A stretch of 32,364 nucleotides of DNA from a virus, in the IMG/VR virus record IMGVR_UViG_3300025407_000077, positions 1 through 32,364 of that record; one strand, written 5' to 3'. The notes beneath the pieces were generated by a model. That model was not told the DNA's origin, made no database searches, and worked only from the letters and a program-made list of their open reading frames with translations. How positions within the stretch are numbered: position 1 is the first letter of the stretch; each line of letters opens with the position of its first letter. Positions 1 through 6,693 of the stretch are shown here, one piece after another. Made by a program: the position numbers and the translations under genes.

Positions 1-86
1 TTTTCCATGGATTTTTCAGTACATAAAAAGATGCCAAATGCTAACCACATTAGTGTTATTACAAATACTATTAGTTTTTTATTCAT
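1..86 (-). CDS. Partial membrane or secreted protein (N-terminus only)
   Basis: Only the first 28 residues are in the window; the gene runs off the left edge. It starts MNKKLIVFVITLMWLAFGIF, a short basic start followed by about 18 hydrophobic residues, which is either a signal peptide or a membrane anchor. A cysteine follows at residue 22, but the preceding residues (I-F-L) are not a good lipobox. The start codon overlaps the stop of the gene before it by 4 nt (ATGA), which suggests translational coupling and supports this start. Function unknown. Confidence 0.7.
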   Translation of the reverse strand, partial: MNKKLIVFVITLMWLAFGIFLCTEKSME

Positions 87-517
87 TTTCTTATGAGTTT
101 TGTTTCAAGCTTAGGTCTTACTGTTCTTTCAATCGTGTAGGCAAGATTGCCAGAGTAAGCCGATTTTATTTTTGCGACAGTTTCAACTCCAGGTATTCCA
201 TTAACTGTCGTGTCGCTAAGCGACTTGTCAAATATCGTTCCGCCGCGGTCTTCTATTTGGGAAAGAGGTTTTGTATACTCGTAAGTGATCCTGTCAGTGC
301 TCATCACATTAGTTGATGGATTAAACTTATTGAGATTCCATCCCATCATATTGATAAACTCGAAGAGCTCAAGTCCCAGCCTTCCATGAAAAATAAGGGA
401 GTCTGGCCACTTTCCATGCTCCATCTTAAGACGTGCAAGATTCTCAGAAAGAGTCTCAAAGAGCGCTTTTGCAAATTCGGAATCCTTATCCCATGGAACA
501 AATAATCCGTTTGTCAT
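83..517 (-). CDS. Hypothetical phage protein, 144 aa
   Basis: I do not recognise a family. The protein is soluble and mixed in composition, with no membrane segment. The first half has helical stretches around residues 14-35 and 48-60; the C-terminal part is basic. It overlaps its upstream gene and its downstream gene by ATGA junctions of 4 nt, so it sits in a tightly coupled cluster with the small genes around it. The overlaps on both sides support it as a real gene. Confidence 0.75.
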   Translation of the reverse strand: MTNGLFVPWDKDSEFAKALFETLSENLARLKMEHGKWPDSLIFHGRLGLELFEFINMMGWNLNKFNPSTNVMSTDRITYEYTKPLSQIEDRGGTIFDKSLSDTTVNGIPGVETVAKIKSAYSGNLAYTIERTVRPKLETKLIRK

Positions 518-816
518 CTGCTTACCGTAAATTCCTCGAGTTGCTGACTGCGAAGAACGCTTTTACTCACCTGTTTAAGTATGAGGTTTACCTCGTCTGT
601 GCCCGGACCCTCAACCCATAGCTTCTTTTGTGGGCTACAGAAAAAAGTGCGAGCTTGACCGTCTTTGCAGAGTAACCGGTGATCCTTTGGGGCACCTGTG
701 ACTACTCCATAATGGTATATGAATGCCTCACGTTCATAATGATCCCGGCTAACTCCTAGTTTCTTTTCGAGCATTGTATAGATGTTCTCTGCGACTACTG
801 TTGGAAGCTGTTTCAT
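514..816 (-). CDS. Hypothetical phage protein, 100 aa
   Basis: No recognised family. A helical N-terminus (residues 5-35) is followed by a Gly/Pro-containing stretch with two cysteines (about residues 50 and 60). The stop overlaps the next start by 4 nt. It lies 3 nt after the DUF4494-like gene, so it belongs to the same operon. Small accessory phage genes with this spacing are common and usually cannot be assigned by sequence alone. Confidence 0.7.
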   Translation of the reverse strand: MKQLPTVVAENIYTMLEKKLGVSRDHYEREAFIYHYGVVTGAPKDHRLLCKDGQARTFFCSPQKKLWVEGPGTDEVNLILKQVSKSVLRSQQLEEFTVSR

Positions 817-819
817 TGC

Positions 820-1020
820 TTATTTTATTACGCCCATCAATTTAGATTCCTGAACTGAGACTACTGCATGATCTGCGATTGAGTCTTTGAATCTCTCTTT
901 TACCTTTTCTTCTGCTGCAGAAACCGATTCTGCGTCAACAAGGTATTGCTCGTACATTTTCTTGGTACGGCCAGTCTTTTCGTCGTATGTCTCAAACTTT
1001 ACTTTTGCGATGTAGTACAT
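820..1020 (-). CDS. DUF4494-like small protein
   Basis: A 66-residue protein beginning MYYIAKVKFETYDEKTG and continuing with the pattern EQYLVDAESVSAAEEKV. This matches from memory the DUF4494 family, which is common in Bacteroidetes and their phages (consensus around EqYLVdA-S-teAEa). Its biochemical role is not known to me. It is one of the host clues in the window. The start lies 22 nt inside the end of the upstream 64-residue gene; the alignment of the family start with this Met supports the choice. Confidence 0.75.
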   Translation of the reverse strand: MYYIAKVKFETYDEKTGRTKKMYEQYLVDAESVSAAEEKVKERFKDSIADHAVVSVQESKLMGVIK

Positions 1021-1193
1021 TCTCTTTTTTCTTTTTCTTTTTTAAATAAATCGTTTAGGAAGTGGATTGAATCTGCAGGTCCAGTGAAGGCATCGACTTT
1101 TGCAAAAGATGCAATAAAAGCTTCGTGTCCTAGTCTTTCATACTCCTTTTTAAGCTTTTCTACTTCTTCAAGTCTCTGCTGATAGAATCCCAT
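999..1193 (-). CDS. Hypothetical small charged protein, 64 aa
   Basis: A short, highly charged, mostly helical protein rich in Glu and Lys (residues 5-22 and 48-60). No family recognised. It overlaps the DUF4494-like gene by 22 nt and follows the 190-residue gene after 33 nt, so it is part of the same small-gene cluster. The length and overlap are typical of phage accessory genes. Confidence 0.6.
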   Translation of the reverse strand: MGFYQQRLEEVEKLKKEYERLGHEAFIASFAKVDAFTGPADSIHFLNDLFKKEKEKRECTTSQK

Positions 1194-1226
1194 AATTTTT
1201 TATACTTAGCTTGGACAGCTTAGGTT

Positions 1227-1799
1227 TTATGCGTTGATCAGAGATTTATCGAATTGGATCGTTACTCTGGTCTTTTTGTTTTGTGACCTCACGACTCTTA
1301 CTTTAAATCCGCCTGACTCTACTGTTGAGTCGGTGATCCCAGTCTTTTCAATTTCTACGAGAGCTGACTCAAGTAGACCAAACACGCACTCATGTAAGTC
1401 AAGGACAGACGGAGAAGTGTTGTTTCTTGCCCAGTACCACTTGACCTTTCGCATGTAGTCAGCAGTTCCTACCCATGAAAAGTTTGCAAAGGCTTCAAAA
1501 AACGGTTTTATTACGTCAGGATGCTTTGAAAGTTTGCGTAAGTAGTAGGCAAGATGCGCATCGGAATAGTACTTTCGCCAGTAAAGATTCCACGGGTCGT
1601 ATTTAGGATCGAGAGTGTCCATTTCCCGCTTTTTAAATTCAGTAAAGGATATTTCAGCAGTTAATTTAGGGGGCTCAAGTTGGCTTTGCAGTTCATTTTT
1701 ACACTCAGCCAGAGCGTCTTTCATGTCACCCAGTGTCTTTTCATAGACCTGAGTCTCAATTATCGTATAGCCAAAAAGGCTAAATATTTGTCTTATCAT
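1227..1799 (-). CDS. Hypothetical phage protein, 190 aa
   Basis: No family recognised. The N-terminus (residues 1-15) is hydrophobic and may be a short membrane-associated or core helix, followed by a charged helix to about residue 45. The middle is rich in Trp and Tyr (residues 68-125), and the C-terminus looks like beta strands with many Val and Arg residues. It starts 4 nt after the DNA ligase stop, so it is probably co-transcribed with the ligase. Confidence 0.7.
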   Translation of the reverse strand: MIRQIFSLFGYTIIETQVYEKTLGDMKDALAECKNELQSQLEPPKLTAEISFTEFKKREMDTLDPKYDPWNLYWRKYYSDAHLAYYLRKLSKHPDVIKPFFEAFANFSWVGTADYMRKVKWYWARNNTSPSVLDLHECVFGLLESALVEIEKTGITDSTVESGGFKVRVVRSQNKKTRVTIQFDKSLINA

Positions 1800-1803
1800 T
1801 GTT

Positions 1804-3186
1804 TTACTTTAAACCTTTTGCCATTGCCTCTATGTCAAGGATAGTCTCCAAAGAGTCAGCGACCTCTTTGTCGTCACGAATCTCCTTGTATACCGGGTGA
1901 AGCAGTGAGTAATTATTTAGACTGTCTTGTGAGATCCCTGAGCACTTGACCTTAAGGATCTTTCCCATCAGTGCCTCCTGGTTTTCAGTGATCCAGTGCA
2001 TCGTCTTTTCTTTTATACCAGTCGGAGAAGTTCTAAGCTTTCCGTCTGAGCTTTCGCAAGTGACTGAGGAGATGAGCTTTTCATTTTTGCCGGTGCCGTA
2101 ATTGAAACCCACGATCTTGAGATCGAGGTCAATCTCGAGTTTCAGCTTTATTTGGTGGTTTGGCTTTCCGTCTTTCCACGGGCCGTCATACGCTTTCAAG
2201 ATGGTTCCTTCGTGTCCGGCATTAATTAGTTTCTGAAAGTGGGACATTGCTTCAGGGTAAGTAGTCACTTCAACCACTTCAACCAGGGATACCATAGTGG
2301 AGCTGGACGCTGTAATGTATTCTGAGACCTTCTGTAACCTCCTGTAGTACGGTTCATTTGAGCCTTTTGATCCATATTCCTCGATGCTAATAGTGTCCCA
2401 GACAGTATACCTGATCCTTTTAAGCGCTTCGCTGACTGTCATTCCGTTTTCAGCATAAAAGTTTTCTGTTTCTTTTGAGACGTCTTTGTCGTCTTCCACT
2501 TTGCCGATGATTGTGATGAGCGATCCAATAATTCCATTGCTTATGTAGCGATGGATCCCGTCCATTGTAAGCTCACCATTCAGCACGCAGTCGGGAAAGC
2601 CGGTAAGCTCAGAGAGGAAGGTTGCGCCAGTAAGGTGATTGGTTTCTCCCTGTCGGCTTTCCAGATCGACGATTCCCCTACGGATCACTGCATTGCAGTA
2701 ACGACCGTCCATTTTTATTTGGCTTAGTGCCTTGCCTTTGTCGAGTATCTTGAGCACTGCTTCTCTGCTAAATGCTCGAGCTCCCATGTAAGGGGTCTCC
2801 TCGATAAGATCAGGAAATATTTTGTTGATGTTGGTCGTACCCATTCCGATTTTGCAATCTTTGTCGATGATGCGCTCGATGATGTATGCATCCTCTGCTG
2901 TAAGATCGCTCAGTATTTCAGTGAGGTGCTGGATCGCGTCGTTTCCTGTCACGATTCGCTGTGAAAGAACTGAGAGTGCCGGAAGAGCCGATTCTAGGCT
3001 TGCAGGATTCTCAGTGCAAGGTACGTATTTTGGAATTTGCTTGATGTAGAACTTTACTCTACGTGAGTTTGCAAGGTATAGAACCTGCTTGAGTACAGGA
3101 TTGTCTTTGTGAGATTCAAGGATCTCCATCTTTCGGTTTGAGCCAGACTCGCTAGCAATCTCATCGAAAATTTGTTTTATTGACAT
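1804..3186 (-). CDS. ATP-dependent DNA ligase (T4 gp30-like)
   Basis: Seals nicks in DNA using ATP, forming an enzyme-AMP intermediate; in T4-like phages this joins Okazaki fragments and repairs breaks. The adenylation motif is IKMDGRY at residues 157-163, with Lys158 as the expected AMP-carrying residue. Motif III-like LNGELTMDG lies at 202-210, motif IV-like EGTILK at 325-330 and motif V-like IKLKLE at 345-350. The C-terminal part fits an OB fold. Length 460 aa compares with 487 aa for T4 gp30. The N-terminal 120 residues are helical, as in viral ligases. It follows a DUF192 gene and precedes the 190-aa gene with a 4-nt gap. An AT-rich hairpin lies just before its start codon. Confidence 0.93.
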   Translation of the reverse strand: MSIKQIFDEIASESGSNRKMEILESHKDNPVLKQVLYLANSRRVKFYIKQIPKYVPCTENPASLESALPALSVLSQRIVTGNDAIQHLTEILSDLTAEDAYIIERIIDKDCKIGMGTTNINKIFPDLIEETPYMGARAFSREAVLKILDKGKALSQIKMDGRYCNAVIRRGIVDLESRQGETNHLTGATFLSELTGFPDCVLNGELTMDGIHRYISNGIIGSLITIIGKVEDDKDVSKETENFYAENGMTVSEALKRIRYTVWDTISIEEYGSKGSNEPYYRRLQKVSEYITASSSTMVSLVEVVEVTTYPEAMSHFQKLINAGHEGTILKAYDGPWKDGKPNHQIKLKLEIDLDLKIVGFNYGTGKNEKLISSVTCESSDGKLRTSPTGIKEKTMHWITENQEALMGKILKVKCSGISQDSLNNYSLLHPVYKEIRDDKEVADSLETILDIEAMAKGLK

Positions 3187-3192
3187 ATGTAG

Positions 3193-3215
3193 CTTTTAGT
3201 ACAAGATACTAAAAG
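3193..3215 (-). promoter_or_regulatory. Hairpin in the ligase leader
   Basis: A perfect 9-bp inverted repeat (CTTTTAGTA / TACTAAAAG) with a 5-nt loop, ending 6 nt before the ligase start codon on the minus strand. There is no T-run after it, so it is a poor terminator. It could limit ribosome access or be an RNA processing site. The sequence shows the structure only. Confidence 0.4.
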
Positions 3216-3225
3216 TTTTGCAGCT

Positions 3226-3663
3226 TTAAAAAGAAAGAGTGGCGCCCTCTTTAAAGTTCTTGGAGCACCAGCCAGCCATGACTTCGACTGCAAATCTTGC
3301 AGGTTTCTTACTTATGTAGTGTTTTATTGCTGTGTCAGGTTCGCCACGGTATGGATCCATTGTCTCGTAACCGACACACTGCATTTCCGAATCAAAGAAC
3401 ATTATGTCTAGTGGAAAGTTGACGTTTTTCATCCAAAAGGAAAGCGGCATCGGCTCGTCATACACAAACATAATACCTTCATTTTCATTTGGTGACTCTT
3501 TTGCTCCCATGTAACCCTGCGCTTGACTCGCTGGAGTAGTTGCGACTTTTAGCAGTAACGTATTGTCTCCTATCTTGGCTTCGATTGTCTTTCCGTCTAC
3601 TTGAGTCTTACGACAAAATGTCTCAAATAGAGGAAGCGTTAGGTTGTTTATGTAGTGGCTCAT
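3226..3663 (-). CDS. DUF192 family protein
   Basis: DUF192 proteins are small beta-rich proteins, often secreted in bacteria and found in many large phages; their molecular function is unsettled. The family signature is clear: a start of the domain near residue 22 (VDGKTIEAKIGDN), ASQAQGYMGAKES, the motif SFWMKNVNFPLDIMFFD around residues 90-106, and the ending KPARFAVEVMAGW. The N-terminal 20 residues are outside the usual domain and have no clear signal peptide. An AATAAATAA-type motif lies only 4 nt before the annotated start, closer than at other genes, so the transcript leader would be very short or absent if that motif is the promoter. Confidence 0.88.
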   Translation of the reverse strand: MSHYINNLTLPLFETFCRKTQVDGKTIEAKIGDNTLLLKVATTPASQAQGYMGAKESPNENEGIMFVYDEPMPLSFWMKNVNFPLDIMFFDSEMQCVGYETMDPYRGEPDTAIKHYISKKPARFAVEVMAGWCSKNFKEGATLSF

Positions 3664-3667
3664 ATGA

Positions 3668-3674
3668 TTATTTA
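3668..3674 (-). promoter_or_regulatory. Candidate late promoter (atypical spacing)
   Basis: TTAATAAATAATC on the minus strand matches the repeated AATAAATAA element found before other genes here. It lies between the terminator of the upstream gene and the DUF192 start, where a promoter is needed, but it is only 4 nt from the start codon instead of 15-21 nt. Confidence 0.4.
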
Positions 3675-3680
3675 TTAAAC

Positions 3681-3717
3681 AAAAAATGGGCAGTCGTTAA
3701 ACGTCCGCCCATTTTAA
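3681..3717 (-). terminator. Rho-independent terminator after the acidic repeat gene
   Basis: On the minus strand a 9-bp stem (AAAATGGGC / GCCCATTTT) encloses a 15-nt loop that itself contains a short CGTT/AACG pairing, and it is followed by a run of T residues. It starts about 20 nt after the stop of the acidic gene. The flanking A and T tracts on both sides could allow some function in both directions. Confidence 0.75.
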
Positions 3718-3735
3718 AAATCTATGAATTAAGGA

Positions 3736-4152
3736 TTACTTTGCAGGTTTTTCTTCTCCCTCTTTAGGCTCTTCACCTTCTTCTCCCTCTTTAGGCTCTT
3801 CGCCTTCTTCACCTTCTTCTCCCTCTTTAGGTTCTTCACCTTCTTCGCCTTCTTCAAGTTTTTCAACTCTTTCAGTAAGATCCTCGATCATGGCTTTAAG
3901 ATCTTCGAGAGTTACCTCTTTTTCTTCGCCTTCTTCCATATTATCCTGATCTTCTGGATTATCATCCATGTGATCTTCGTCTTTTTCATCTGCCGGATTT
4001 GCACCAAATGCGCCTCCGTCCATGCTATATGTGTTTTGATCGTCTCTCCACTCTTCAGTCTGGTCAGTGCTACCGAAGTTGTTACTTCCGTACATATCGT
4101 CCTCGTTGAGTGTACGAGATTTCATAAAACCTGCAAAATTTTGAACTTTCAT
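3736..4152 (-). CDS. Acidic repeat protein with a capsid-targeting-like N-terminus
   Basis: A 138-residue protein that is extremely acidic after residue 17. It has a short coiled-coil-like helix at about residues 80-100 (VTLEDLKAMIEDLTERVEKL), then tandem GEEPKEGEE repeats up to the C-terminus. The first 17 residues (MKVQNFAGFMKSRTLNE) are different: aromatic, basic and ending in L-N-E, like T4 capsid-targeting peptides cleaved after L/I-x-E. An acidic, low-complexity protein with such a leader would fit a scaffold or an internal head protein. No enzyme domain is visible. It has its own candidate promoter and terminator, so it is probably transcribed alone or as a last gene. Confidence 0.75.
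   Translation of the reverse strand: MKVQNFAGFMKSRTLNEDDMYGSNNFGSTDQTEEWRDDQNTYSMDGGAFGANPADEKDEDHMDDNPEDQDNMEEGEEKEVTLEDLKAMIEDLTERVEKLEEGEEGEEPKEGEEGEEGEEPKEGEEGEEPKEGEEKPAK
3751..3849 (-). repeat. 27-bp tandem repeats encoding GEEPKEGEE
   Basis: Three near-identical 27-bp units (3751-3777, 3778-3804, 3814-3840) are separated or followed by 9-bp units (3805-3813, 3841-3849). Each long unit encodes GEEPKEGEE and each short unit GEE. The units differ by one or two third-position changes, so recent expansion by slippage or recombination is likely and copy number may vary between related phages. Confidence 0.9.
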
Positions 4153-4167
4153 TTCGGTTTAGTTTTT

Positions 4168-4179
4168 TATTATTTATCT
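4168..4179 (-). promoter_or_regulatory. Candidate late promoter for the acidic protein gene
   Basis: AGATAAATAATAA on the minus strand; the TAAATAA core ends 17 nt before the start codon. It matches the shared AATAAATAA element and resembles the T4 late promoter TATAAATA. Confidence 0.6.
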
Positions 4180-4198
4180 AACCTCGTGCTCAGGTTTT

Positions 4199-4699
4199 TT
4201 AGTTTTTTTCAGCAGGAGCGGCATTTAGGCTCTCTATCTGCTTATCGAGTTTAGAGATCGCTTCGGTTGCAGGTCTGAACATCATTGCAATTGAAAATAA
4301 TTTTTGAGCTGAATCAATTCCAGTGCCCTTTACTTTATTGATGAAGTAGTTTAGAGATTCGATAATTGTTGCTGGAAATTGCAAAGGCACTGCAGCAGGA
4401 GTCTTGGGATCCATTCCTTTTATAATATCGCTGATGCTGAGCGTAGCCATTATCAACAAATAAGCCTCGTTTGGACCTTTCCATTCAATCTTTGACTGAA
4501 GGTGATTTTTAAGGTATTTAAGTTCAGCATAGCCGATCTTTACCTCAAAGTTTCCAGTTCTAGCGTTAATTAGCTTGGTTAGAGGATCTTCTACTTCAGG
4601 AATAACTTCCTGAACATGACCTGGTTCTAGGGTTTGATCTTCTTGAGTTGTGACTTGTTCTGTGGCACCTGGTGCTACGTCTGTTGTGTTATCTTCCAT
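4199..4699 (-). CDS. Hypothetical phage protein, 166 aa
   Basis: No family recognised. The first 35 residues are acidic and rich in Thr, Gln and Glu and are probably disordered. Residues 38-160 look like a compact helical domain with hydrophobic positions (LLIMATLSISDIIKGM, IESLNYFINKV). It has neither a signal peptide nor a membrane segment. The upstream region holds a weak variant of the repeated AT element (CAAATAAAC) just before the start and a TATAAG box further upstream. It is separated from the peptidoglycan hydrolase by 61 nt. Confidence 0.7.
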   Translation of the reverse strand: MEDNTTDVAPGATEQVTTQEDQTLEPGHVQEVIPEVEDPLTKLINARTGNFEVKIGYAELKYLKNHLQSKIEWKGPNEAYLLIMATLSISDIIKGMDPKTPAAVPLQFPATIIESLNYFINKVKGTGIDSAQKLFSIAMMFRPATEAISKLDKQIESLNAAPAEKN

Positions 4700-4760
4700 T
4701 TGTTTATTTGTTTAGGTCTCTTATACAATGCAGAGACACTAAGTTTTAAACTTTGGAAAA

Positions 4761-6020
4761 TTATGCAATATTATGAGGCGCAGGAGCATTACCTGCAGCA
4801 TAGCCTTTCACCACATTTGAGAATAAGTTAAGGTAAGTTGGACTGTTTCCTGACCAAGTAACTAGTCCCTTTGATTTAGATAGTGCGTCCAGACCAATAT
4901 CGTTTCTTAGTCCGTTTAGAATATCTGTGTAGTATGGAAGCATTAGCGTTCTGGCAGTCGCTTCAACTCCATATTCAGGAGTAGAATAATTCTTAACTTT
5001 TACGCTGTTGTAATTGGTGCTGTCCTTGTCCTTTGACAGTTGATATGTGGTATTGAATGGATTGTTCTTTGCGGTACCTCCTTCCACTTGTCTCCATGCA
5101 TAAAGAAATTTAAGATTGTCGTCAGTGATTGGTGCGCCTAGTGTAGTAAGTAGAGACTTATAAAAATCGTCGTCCTTCATCTTTACGTCGAGTGAAGTGC
5201 TAGATGCATATTTTTCAACGTCCTTATCTGAGATCTTCTTTTCTTTTAGTAGGGCAGTGATCTTATCTGCTGTCGCTTTATCGATTGTGCCAGTTTCAGG
5301 TAGTGAGTTATCTTTTTGGAATTTATCAACCTGAGCTTTGGTTTCAGGACCAAAGAGTCCGTCTACTCCATGCTGAGCAAGAGGATAACCTAGGAGCTCC
5401 AAGCCCGTCTGTACGGCTTTTACCGCTTTACTAAATGAATAAGTCTTATCATCCTGTTGAGATATCGGCGAAGCTATTTCTCCCAATGCATTGTAAAACT
5501 GATCAACCTTTGCAAGTTTAGTCTCATCTGGTGCAGTAGGGTTCTTTGGAAGTTCAGGTTCAGATTCTTTAGGTTGGCCAGTTGACGTTTCCATTGACCT
5601 TGTGCTTGCGGTGTGTTCCCAGTGCCATGGCTGATCAGGGATAGTTGAAAATCCAAATTTTGAAGCGTTAGCCTTTAACCACTTGTATTCTGGGCCGCCA
5701 GCCTTTATGTCCAAATCAACTGCTCCGCCCCAACCGTGATTTGAGTTTCCTGGAGTAGATGCTTTTCCGCCGGTTTTAAACTGACCGAAGTCAGCTGCCA
5801 TTTTCTGTTGATCTTCAATATCACGATATGCGTCAATTGGTTTCCAGCGAATTCCGTCTGCTTCAGCTGCCGCCTTCATTTTAGCGTAGGCAGCTGCAGC
5901 TGCCTTGTTTAGCTTTAAGTCACCTGTCGAATCTATCGCTACTAACTCGTCATTTGAAAGCTGACCGTTTGCAGATTCCGTTAACATTTTCCAACGACTG
6001 TATGATACGAGATATGACAT
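4761..6020 (-). CDS. Three-domain peptidoglycan hydrolase (M15 peptidase, PG-binding, lysozyme-like)
   Basis: Degrades bacterial cell wall. Residues about 25-140 are an M15 (VanY-like) D,D-peptidase: SNHGWGGAVDLDI carries His95 and Asp102, and PWHWEH at 131-136 carries the remaining metal and catalytic residues. Residues about 180-260 fit a PG_binding_1 domain (GVDGLFGPETKAQVDKFQ). Residues about 275-410 resemble a lysozyme or transglycosylase-like domain, with WRQVEGGTAKNNPFN (a candidate catalytic Glu) and YGVEATARTL. The N-terminus, MSYLVSYSRWKMLTE, is not a signal peptide but ends in L-T-E like a capsid-targeting peptide. It could be the endolysin or a packaged, injected cell-wall enzyme. 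Combining two bond specificities in one phage enzyme is uncommon but known. Confidence 0.88.
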   Translation of the reverse strand: MSYLVSYSRWKMLTESANGQLSNDELVAIDSTGDLKLNKAAAAAYAKMKAAAEADGIRWKPIDAYRDIEDQQKMAADFGQFKTGGKASTPGNSNHGWGGAVDLDIKAGGPEYKWLKANASKFGFSTIPDQPWHWEHTASTRSMETSTGQPKESEPELPKNPTAPDETKLAKVDQFYNALGEIASPISQQDDKTYSFSKAVKAVQTGLELLGYPLAQHGVDGLFGPETKAQVDKFQKDNSLPETGTIDKATADKITALLKEKKISDKDVEKYASSTSLDVKMKDDDFYKSLLTTLGAPITDDNLKFLYAWRQVEGGTAKNNPFNTTYQLSKDKDSTNYNSVKVKNYSTPEYGVEATARTLMLPYYTDILNGLRNDIGLDALSKSKGLVTWSGNSPTYLNLFSNVVKGYAAGNAPAPHNIA

Positions 6021-6035
6021 TTCTACTCTTTATTT

Positions 6036-6046
6036 TTATTTATTTA
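6036..6046 (-). promoter_or_regulatory. Candidate late promoter for the peptidoglycan hydrolase
   Basis: TAAATAAATAA on the minus strand, 15 nt before the start codon and overlapping the stop codon of the upstream Nudix gene. It holds two overlapping copies of the TAAATAA core. Confidence 0.65.
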
Positions 6047-6515
6047 GAGTAAGGTGACGATCTAGGATAATCAACTGGCTCTGTGCCATTATTGGATAGG
6101 CTTCCTCAGCGCTCATAAATTTTGCCCAATCAATCTCTTCGAGCTGTAGTTGATCTTTGGGTACCCTTTCGGACGTGAGTCCGATCTTGGATAGATCCGA
6201 TATTCGGCAGATGTAGTACGTGAGGTGACGTAACTTATTTTTCTTGGGGTGTTGTGATACGACTACTTCAGGCGACTTGTCTAGAGCAGAAGGATCAAGA
6301 GTTATTCCAGTCTCCTCCTTTAGTTCCCTGAGTGCAGCATCTAGTGTGTCTTCATGAGGATCAATACCTCCCTTTGGAATACCGCAAGTCCCCTTTTGCC
6401 ATGAAGCTCCAGTAGGATGAACTAGCAATATCTTGTTATTGTAAATGATGGCAACTCCAGCGGCAGATCTGCTTTCCAGAGACTCCTCATTTATGAATTC
6501 GTTAAAGTTCATCAT
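6036..6515 (-). CDS. Nudix hydrolase with a capsid-targeting-like N-terminus
   Basis: Nudix enzymes hydrolyse nucleoside diphosphate derivatives such as ADP-ribose, NAD, RNA caps or dinucleoside polyphosphates; the substrate here is not evident. A complete Nudix box (G-x5-E-x7-R-E-U-x-E-E-x-G-U) runs from Gly49 to Ile71 (GGIDPHEDTLDAALRELKEE then TGI). The domain begins about residue 18 and fills the rest of the 159 aa. The extra N-terminus, MMNFNEFINE, closely matches the T4 internal-protein leader (MKTYQEFIAE) and ends in I-N-E, the T4 prohead protease site type. It overlaps the bS21 gene by 14 nt, so the two are co-expressed. Two adjacent ATG codons (6515 and 6512) could both serve. Confidence 0.92.
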   Translation of the reverse strand: MMNFNEFINEESLESRSAAGVAIIYNNKILLVHPTGASWQKGTCGIPKGGIDPHEDTLDAALRELKEETGITLDPSALDKSPEVVVSQHPKKNKLRHLTYYICRISDLSKIGLTSERVPKDQLQLEEIDWAKFMSAEEAYPIMAQSQLIILDRHLTLNK

Positions 6516-6693
6516 TTTTTGCTTTTAGGTTACGATATTTTGCAGCAAGAATCTCGGCTCTTCTTTTTTCAGAAGGTTTTGTGTGTTTCTTACGTTTAAC
6601 TAATTCACTAATTGTGCCAGCCTTGTCGCTTCTCTTGCGATACTCCTTGAGACACATTTCAAACTTTTTGTTATTACAATCAATTATGATCAC
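6502..6693 (-). CDS. rpsU: Phage-encoded ribosomal protein bS21
   Basis: bS21 is a small basic protein of the 30S subunit near the 3' end of 16S rRNA, and it influences translation initiation. This 63-residue protein follows the family along its length: FEMCLKEYRKRSDKAGTISE, then LVKRKKHTKPSEKRRAEILA and AKYRNL. The length and the MIII start are like Bacteroidetes bS21. Tyr53 aligns, counting from the KPS motif, with the Tyr54 that in Flavobacterium is reported to help mask the anti-Shine-Dalgarno sequence. It starts with GTG directly after the stop of the upstream gene (TAAGTG), implying coupled translation. bS21 genes are known in large phages and are thought to let the phage replace host bS21. 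Confidence 0.9.
   Translation of the reverse strand: MIIIDCNNKKFEMCLKEYRKRSDKAGTISELVKRKKHTKPSEKRRAEILAAKYRNLKAKNDEL

Noticed and set aside
103-316. Plus-strand ORFs opposite the minus-strand genes over the first 28 kb
   Set aside because: They are antisense shadows of longer genes with better family matches and proper spacing. They have no independent leaders.
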